From Paraclostridium hominis (GTDB taxonomy: Bacteria > Bacillota > Clostridia > Peptostreptococcales > Peptostreptococcaceae): 64,000 nucleotides of DNA. The notes beneath the pieces were generated by a model. The model saw nothing but the letters and a program-made list of their open reading frames with translations, searched no databases and was not told where the DNA came from. The stretch covers positions 1,426,001 through 1,490,000 of the forward strand of contig NZ_JACRWD010000001.1 in assembly GCF_014306135.1 (NCBI RefSeq), in the 5' to 3' direction. How positions within the stretch are numbered: the stretch's first letter is position 1; each line of letters opens with the position of its first letter. Positions 60,336 to 64,000 of the stretch are shown piece after piece. The position numbers and the translations under genes are program-made.

Positions 60336-60403
60336 AGATTTTGATTTTTTACTTTTATATAATGTTATTAGAATTAATAAATAAATATTTTAAGGAGATT
60401 GTT

Positions 60404-61336
60404 ATGAGTATTATAGAAATTAAAAATATAACTAAAAGGTTTAATGATAAAATTGCACTAGATAATATTAACTTTGATGTTAATGAAGGTGAAATATTTG
60501 GACTTATAGGACCTAATGGTGCTGGAAAATCTACTTTAATTAATATAATGACTAACCTTATGCTTCCAAACAATGGCTCTATTGTTATAGGTGGTATTGA
60601 TTTAATTAAAAATCCTGTAAAAGTAAAATCTATGATAGGTCTAGTTCCTCAAGAGCTAGCTATAATTGAGCATTTAACACCTTATGATAATTTAGAATAC
60701 TTTGGTGCTTTGTATGGTCTTAAAGGTAAATTGTTAAAAGAAAGAGTAAATGAAGCACTAGAAATAGCAGGACTTACTGAAGTTAAAAAGAAAAAAGTAA
60801 AAAAACTTTCTGGTGGTATGAAAAGAAGATTAAATATAGTTATAGCTATGCTTCACCACCCTAAAATATTAATACTTGATGAACCTACTGTTGGAGTTGA
60901 TGCTCAATCGAGAAATTATATATTTTCAATACTTAAAAATTTATCAAAAGAACAAAATACTACTATAATTTATACTTCTCATTATATGGAAGAAGTTGAA
61001 AATCTTTGTTCTAAAATATTTATAATAGATGAAGGTCGCGAAGTTGCTTTTGGTGATAAAGCTTATTTAAAATCGCTAGTATTTAGTAATAGTAAATTGA
61101 TTTTGGATGTTAATAATATATCTGCTAACTTAATTTATGATTTAAAAAATGTAAGTGGTGTTTTAAGTGTAGTTGAAAATGAAAATAGTTTAATCTTATC
61201 TGTAGATAATAAATTTGTATTATCAAAGTCTTTAGGTGTTGTAGAGAAAAATAATGCACTTATAATTAAAATATCCTATGAAGATTATACCCTTGAAGAT
61301 GTATTTTTAAATCTTACAGGCAAGTCTTTAAGATAA
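60404..61336 (+). CDS. ABC transporter ATPase (DrrA/NatA-like)
   Basis: 310 residues. Walker A GPNGAGKSTLIN, Q-loop VPQELAI, signature KLSGGMKRRLNI, Walker B ILILDEPTVGVD and switch H in YTSHYMEE. The C-terminal 90 residues include the extension seen in drug/antibiotic exporter ATPases. TAAGGAGATTGTT precedes ATG 60404; the frame further upstream has no ribosome site. First of three genes, followed by two ABC-2 permeases, so it energises an exporter. Confidence 0.94.
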   Translation: MSIIEIKNITKRFNDKIALDNINFDVNEGEIFGLIGPNGAGKSTLINIMTNLMLPNNGSIVIGGIDLIKNPVKVKSMIGLVPQELAIIEHLTPYDNLEYFGALYGLKGKLLKERVNEALEIAGLTEVKKKKVKKLSGGMKRRLNIVIAMLHHPKILILDEPTVGVDAQSRNYIFSILKNLSKEQNTTIIYTSHYMEEVENLCSKIFIIDEGREVAFGDKAYLKSLVFSNSKLILDVNNISANLIYDLKNVSGVLSVVENENSLILSVDNKFVLSKSLGVVEKNNALIIKISYEDYTLEDVFLNLTGKSLR

Positions 61337-61349
61337 AGGGAGGATGTTT

Positions 61350-62435
61350 ATGAGATTATTAGCCAATATAAAAATGCTTTTTAAATCTTTAAAAAGTAAT
61401 TTTTTAATTACATTTTCTACATTTTTACTTTTACCACTTGTACTTTCATTATTTCTTGGTAATATTTTAAATGCTAATTTTGAAAGTTCTATATCTGTAG
61501 ACCCTATACCTATAAAAATTACTGACAATGATAAATCTAATGCATCTATGGCTTTAAAAGATTTTATTATTAATGATACTAAAAATTTATTTTATATAAA
61601 TGATGATGATGCCGATTTAAATTTAATTATTCCTAAAAACTATGAAAAAAGTTTAAATAATAAAAAATCAATAAATATAAATATAAAAAAATTAGAAAAT
61701 AGAGGATCTGTAGATAATCTTTTAAAAGATATTGTAGATGATTACCATGAAAATTTATATTTAAGCAATTTAGATTTAGATAATAAAAGTGCTAATATAT
61801 TTAGTAAAGCTAGTATAAGCACTACTTTTATAAAATCTGCTAAAAATCAAAGTTCTAATGAATATTATGCTATATCAATGCTAGTGTTTTTATTATTGAT
61901 TTTTATGAGTAACAATGTTTCTGCTAACTATATAACACAAAGCAACGGCATTAATAAGAGAATGTATTCTTTTCCTATAAAAAGAACTACTCAACTTATA
62001 TACGATTTTTTAATATCTGTTATATATGCTTTAGTATTTGTGATTATATATATATTAATTAATAGGTTTTTAAATATAGCCTTTGATGAAAATTTAATAT
62101 ATTTATTTATAATCAGCTTAGTTTCTTGTACTCTTGTAGCTTGTATTTCTATATTTATAGCTTCATTTTTTTCTAAAACATTAGGATCAATAATAATTAG
62201 TATAATCATGATTATTCAAATTATATTAGGAGGTATATTCTTTCCTATTTCAAATGGTTTGTCTAGTTTTATTAAATTTTCTCCACTAAATTTAATAAGT
62301 GAGCTTTTTATGAAATTTTCAATTAATAATACATTAGGCTCTGTAAGTTTTACTATTTTTATAATGTTGATTTTATCCTTAGTATTATTTTTAGCTACAT
62401 TTATAAAAGAAAAATATAGTTGGAGGGAACTTTAA
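61350..62435 (+). CDS. ABC-2 type permease (first)
   Basis: 361 residues. One transmembrane helix near the N-terminus (about 22-40), an external domain of about 130 residues, then five helices ending in a polar tail: the ABC2_membrane_3/YhgE-like layout. LGGIFFPISNGLSSFIKFSPL is the conserved block before the last helix. ATG 61350 is chosen over ATG 61344 because AGGGAGG lies 6 nt upstream. Its stop directly abuts the next permease start; the two form the exporter membrane dimer. Confidence 0.85.
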   Translation: MRLLANIKMLFKSLKSNFLITFSTFLLLPLVLSLFLGNILNANFESSISVDPIPIKITDNDKSNASMALKDFIINDTKNLFYINDDDADLNLIIPKNYEKSLNNKKSININIKKLENRGSVDNLLKDIVDDYHENLYLSNLDLDNKSANIFSKASISTTFIKSAKNQSSNEYYAISMLVFLLLIFMSNNVSANYITQSNGINKRMYSFPIKRTTQLIYDFLISVIYALVFVIIYILINRFLNIAFDENLIYLFIISLVSCTLVACISIFIASFFSKTLGSIIISIIMIIQIILGGIFFPISNGLSSFIKFSPLNLISELFMKFSINNTLGSVSFTIFIMLILSLVLFLATFIKEKYSWREL

Positions 62436-63506
62436 ATGAACGTACTTAGATTAACTTTTGCTAACTTAAAAAGATACATTAAAAATACGTCTTTGCTTAT
62501 AGGACTGATTGTTATTCCTTTTACTTTGGTAATGTTTGTAAATTTATTTAATAGTAGTGATAATACTTCTATGTATTCGCCAAATGTTTCAATTGTTTGT
62601 AATGCAAATGGTAAATATGAAACTGAGCTTATTAAAAAACTTAAAATAGATAATAAAGATATTTTTAGTTATGATAAGAAAGATGAGGCGATGAATTTAT
62701 TAGAAAATAATGATACATCTGTTGTATTTGTTCTTAATAATAACTTTTCAAGTGATATAGATAAGTCTGTAAAACCTTCTATAAAAGCCTATAAAACCAA
62801 AGATGGAGGAGGTAGTATTTGGCATGAGTCACTAATTGAAAACTTTATAAATGATAAACTTAAAGAAAAAATTGACCCTAATATAAATTCTAAACTTGTA
62901 ACTGCTAATATAGTTGATAAAGATAAGTTTGAAGATATACAATCTCTAATTACAATTTTACTTGTTTGCTATTGGCTATATGCAAACTCTGGAGTTTTAT
63001 GTAAAGATTTGCTAGATCTTCGTTCTAATAATGTATTAACTCGAATGATATCTACTAAAAATAAAAATATAGAAATAATATTTAGTATCTTTTTTGCTTT
63101 ATTTTTATTACAATCATTAAGTTGTTTATTAGTTTTAATAATTTTAAAGTTTATACTAGATATAAGTATAAGTTTTAATATGTTTATTATGGTTATTGCT
63201 AATAGTTTTACAGCTACTGGATTTATTGTAGCTTTGACTAGAATATTTAAAAATGAAGCTAGTGTATCAATTGTATCTATAATATATTCTATATTTATAA
63301 TGTTTTTATCTATAATACCGATGTTTGATAATTTGAGTAAGAATTTATCATTTTTAAATAACTTAGCTAAATTATCTCCTCTTTATTGGACAATAGAAAG
63401 CTTATCTACTTCAAATATAACTTTTAATTTAATAGCGATACTTCTTATAGGCCTTGTATTTGTTACTGCTGGAAGCTTTAAATTAAGAAAGTTTGCTAAA
63501 AATTAA
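62436..63506 (+). CDS. ABC-2 type permease (second)
   Basis: 356 residues with the same plan as its neighbour: a first helix at about 20-40, an external domain to about 165, then five helices (LLVCYWLYANSGVLCKDLLDL, FFALFLLQSLSCLLVL, LSPLYWTIESLS near the end). It partners the first permease and the ATPase. GGAGGGAACTTTAA precedes the ATG. Substrate unknown; peptides or lipophilic antibiotics are usual. Confidence 0.85.
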   Translation: MNVLRLTFANLKRYIKNTSLLIGLIVIPFTLVMFVNLFNSSDNTSMYSPNVSIVCNANGKYETELIKKLKIDNKDIFSYDKKDEAMNLLENNDTSVVFVLNNNFSSDIDKSVKPSIKAYKTKDGGGSIWHESLIENFINDKLKEKIDPNINSKLVTANIVDKDKFEDIQSLITILLVCYWLYANSGVLCKDLLDLRSNNVLTRMISTKNKNIEIIFSIFFALFLLQSLSCLLVLIILKFILDISISFNMFIMVIANSFTATGFIVALTRIFKNEASVSIVSIIYSIFIMFLSIIPMFDNLSKNLSFLNNLAKLSPLYWTIESLSTSNITFNLIAILLIGLVFVTAGSFKLRKFAKN

Positions 63507-63507
63507 T

Positions 63508-63537
63508 AAAAAACTCCATAATATTATGGAGTTTTTT
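63508..63537 (+). terminator. Terminator of the ABC operon
   Basis: Perfect 15-bp arms (AAAAAACTCCATAAT) meeting directly, followed by a T-run; bidirectional in form. Confidence 0.88.
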
Positions 63538-63570
63538 TAATTTATCTTATATATTGACTAATCTAAATAT

Positions 63571-64000
63571 CTATACTCTTTCAACCAACATGGTCCATAT
63601 TCCTATCTCTTTAAATCCTAATTTGTGGTATACTTTTCCTGCCTTTGGATTATCATAAAATAAACATAAAAACTTATTTCTTTCTAGTAAATCATTACAT
63701 AATTTTGATAAACATTTACTCATATATCCTTTTTCTCTATATCCTTTTCTAGTTGCTACACCTACTATCATTGCAGATTTGCTATTTTCTGCTACTACTT
63801 GTGACATAGTTATAATTTCTTTATCATCATTTTCTATATAATAAACTATTTTACTATTGTCTTGTATCCTATCTCTTATAGTATCAACACTATCTTTTAC
63901 ATTAAATTCTTCTATTGTGATTAATAAATCATATATTCTATTTGCATCTTCTTCTTTCCCAAGTTTTATACTATCATCCCATGGTAGAAGTTTTTTATTA
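63571..64000 (-). CDS. GNAT N-acetyltransferase (N-terminus beyond the right edge)
   Basis: 142 codons are visible, open to the window edge, where the sequence reads KLLPWDDSIKLGKEEDANRI. C-terminal GNAT features: IVGVATRKGYREKGYMSKCL is the acetyl-CoA loop (R/Q-x2-G-x-G/A) and FYDNPKAGKVYHKLGFKEIG the last helix-strand. The first ATG within the window (63807) is internal to the domain and is not the true start. Acceptor unknown; the missing part is probably 100 or more residues. Confidence 0.82.
   Translation of the reverse strand, partial: NKKLLPWDDSIKLGKEEDANRIYDLLITIEEFNVKDSVDTIRDRIQDNSKIVYYIENDDKEIITMSQVVAENSKSAMIVGVATRKGYREKGYMSKCLSKLCNDLLERNKFLCLFYDNPKAGKVYHKLGFKEIGIWTMLVERV

Overview
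The window is a very AT-rich, low-GC Firmicute chromosome segment. Strong GGAGG-type ribosome sites, dense minus-strand operons, many U-tailed hairpin terminators, an electron-confurcating lactate dehydrogenase, a GrdB-type (glycine reductase) domain, and a gene with an in-frame TGA that is best read as selenocysteine all point to an anaerobic clostridium, most likely Peptostreptococcaceae (Clostridioides/Paraclostridium/Romboutsia-like). I cannot fix the genus. I saw no rRNA, tRNA, CRISPR array, phage or intact insertion sequence.

Layout. 1-2.3 kb: PepV-type dipeptidase (cut by the left edge) and a glycosylasparaginase-family hydrolase. 2.4-8.75 kb: a beta-diglycoside/chitobiose PTS locus (IIC, IIB, two IIA genes, ChbG deacetylase, GH4 phospho-glycosidase) with an orphan GrdB N-terminal domain, two putative CcpA (cre) sites, and a plus-strand collagen-like gene inserted between the two IIA genes. 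8.9-16.7 kb: housekeeping cluster (GIY-YIG protein, truA, a two-component system with a lipoprotein and an HD hydrolase, an rRNA methyltransferase, larE). 17.1-17.5 kb: ArsC/YffB-like gene with TGA at the catalytic cysteine position and a hairpin 20 nt downstream that fits the bacterial SECIS model. 17.6-22.3 kb: HEPN-like protein, acetyltransferase, guanine deaminase, cold-shock protein, coiled-coil lipoprotein. 22.4-28.2 kb: lactate utilisation operon (FadR-type regulator, LarA lactate racemase, EtfB, EtfA with a 4Fe-4S site, FAD-linked lactate dehydrogenase) with a recognisable operator. 28.3-32.8 kb: YtrA-type GntR/ABC operon and an OmpR-type two-component system. 33-37.6 kb: MATE transporter, membrane proteins including an HExxH candidate protease, ECF S component. 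37.7-40.5 kb: CopA with three metal-binding domains and a CsoR-like operator. 40.6-50.9 kb: MerR/MATE pair, DUF378, CPBP protease, DUF1622, methyltransferase, LysR/MFS, a membrane-anchored MutS-like ATPase, HTH-TPR regulator. 51-53.8 kb: decayed permease-type pseudogene, PadR regulator, MFS transporter. 53.9-64 kb: acetyltransferases, RelA/SpoT-like synthetase, LuxR-type two-component system, a second MerR/MATE pair, and a three-gene ABC exporter.

How genes work together. LarA interconverts lactate enantiomers and needs a nickel-pincer cofactor whose sulfur is supplied by LarE, encoded 9 kb away; the dehydrogenase/EtfAB complex then oxidises lactate at the expense of reduced ferredoxin. The PTS, ChbG and GH4 proteins together import, deacetylate and cleave a phosphorylated disaccharide. 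Both MerR genes sit beside MATE genes whose promoters have the 19-bp spacer typical of MerR activation. The strongest novelty candidate is the predicted selenoprotein at 17142-17501.
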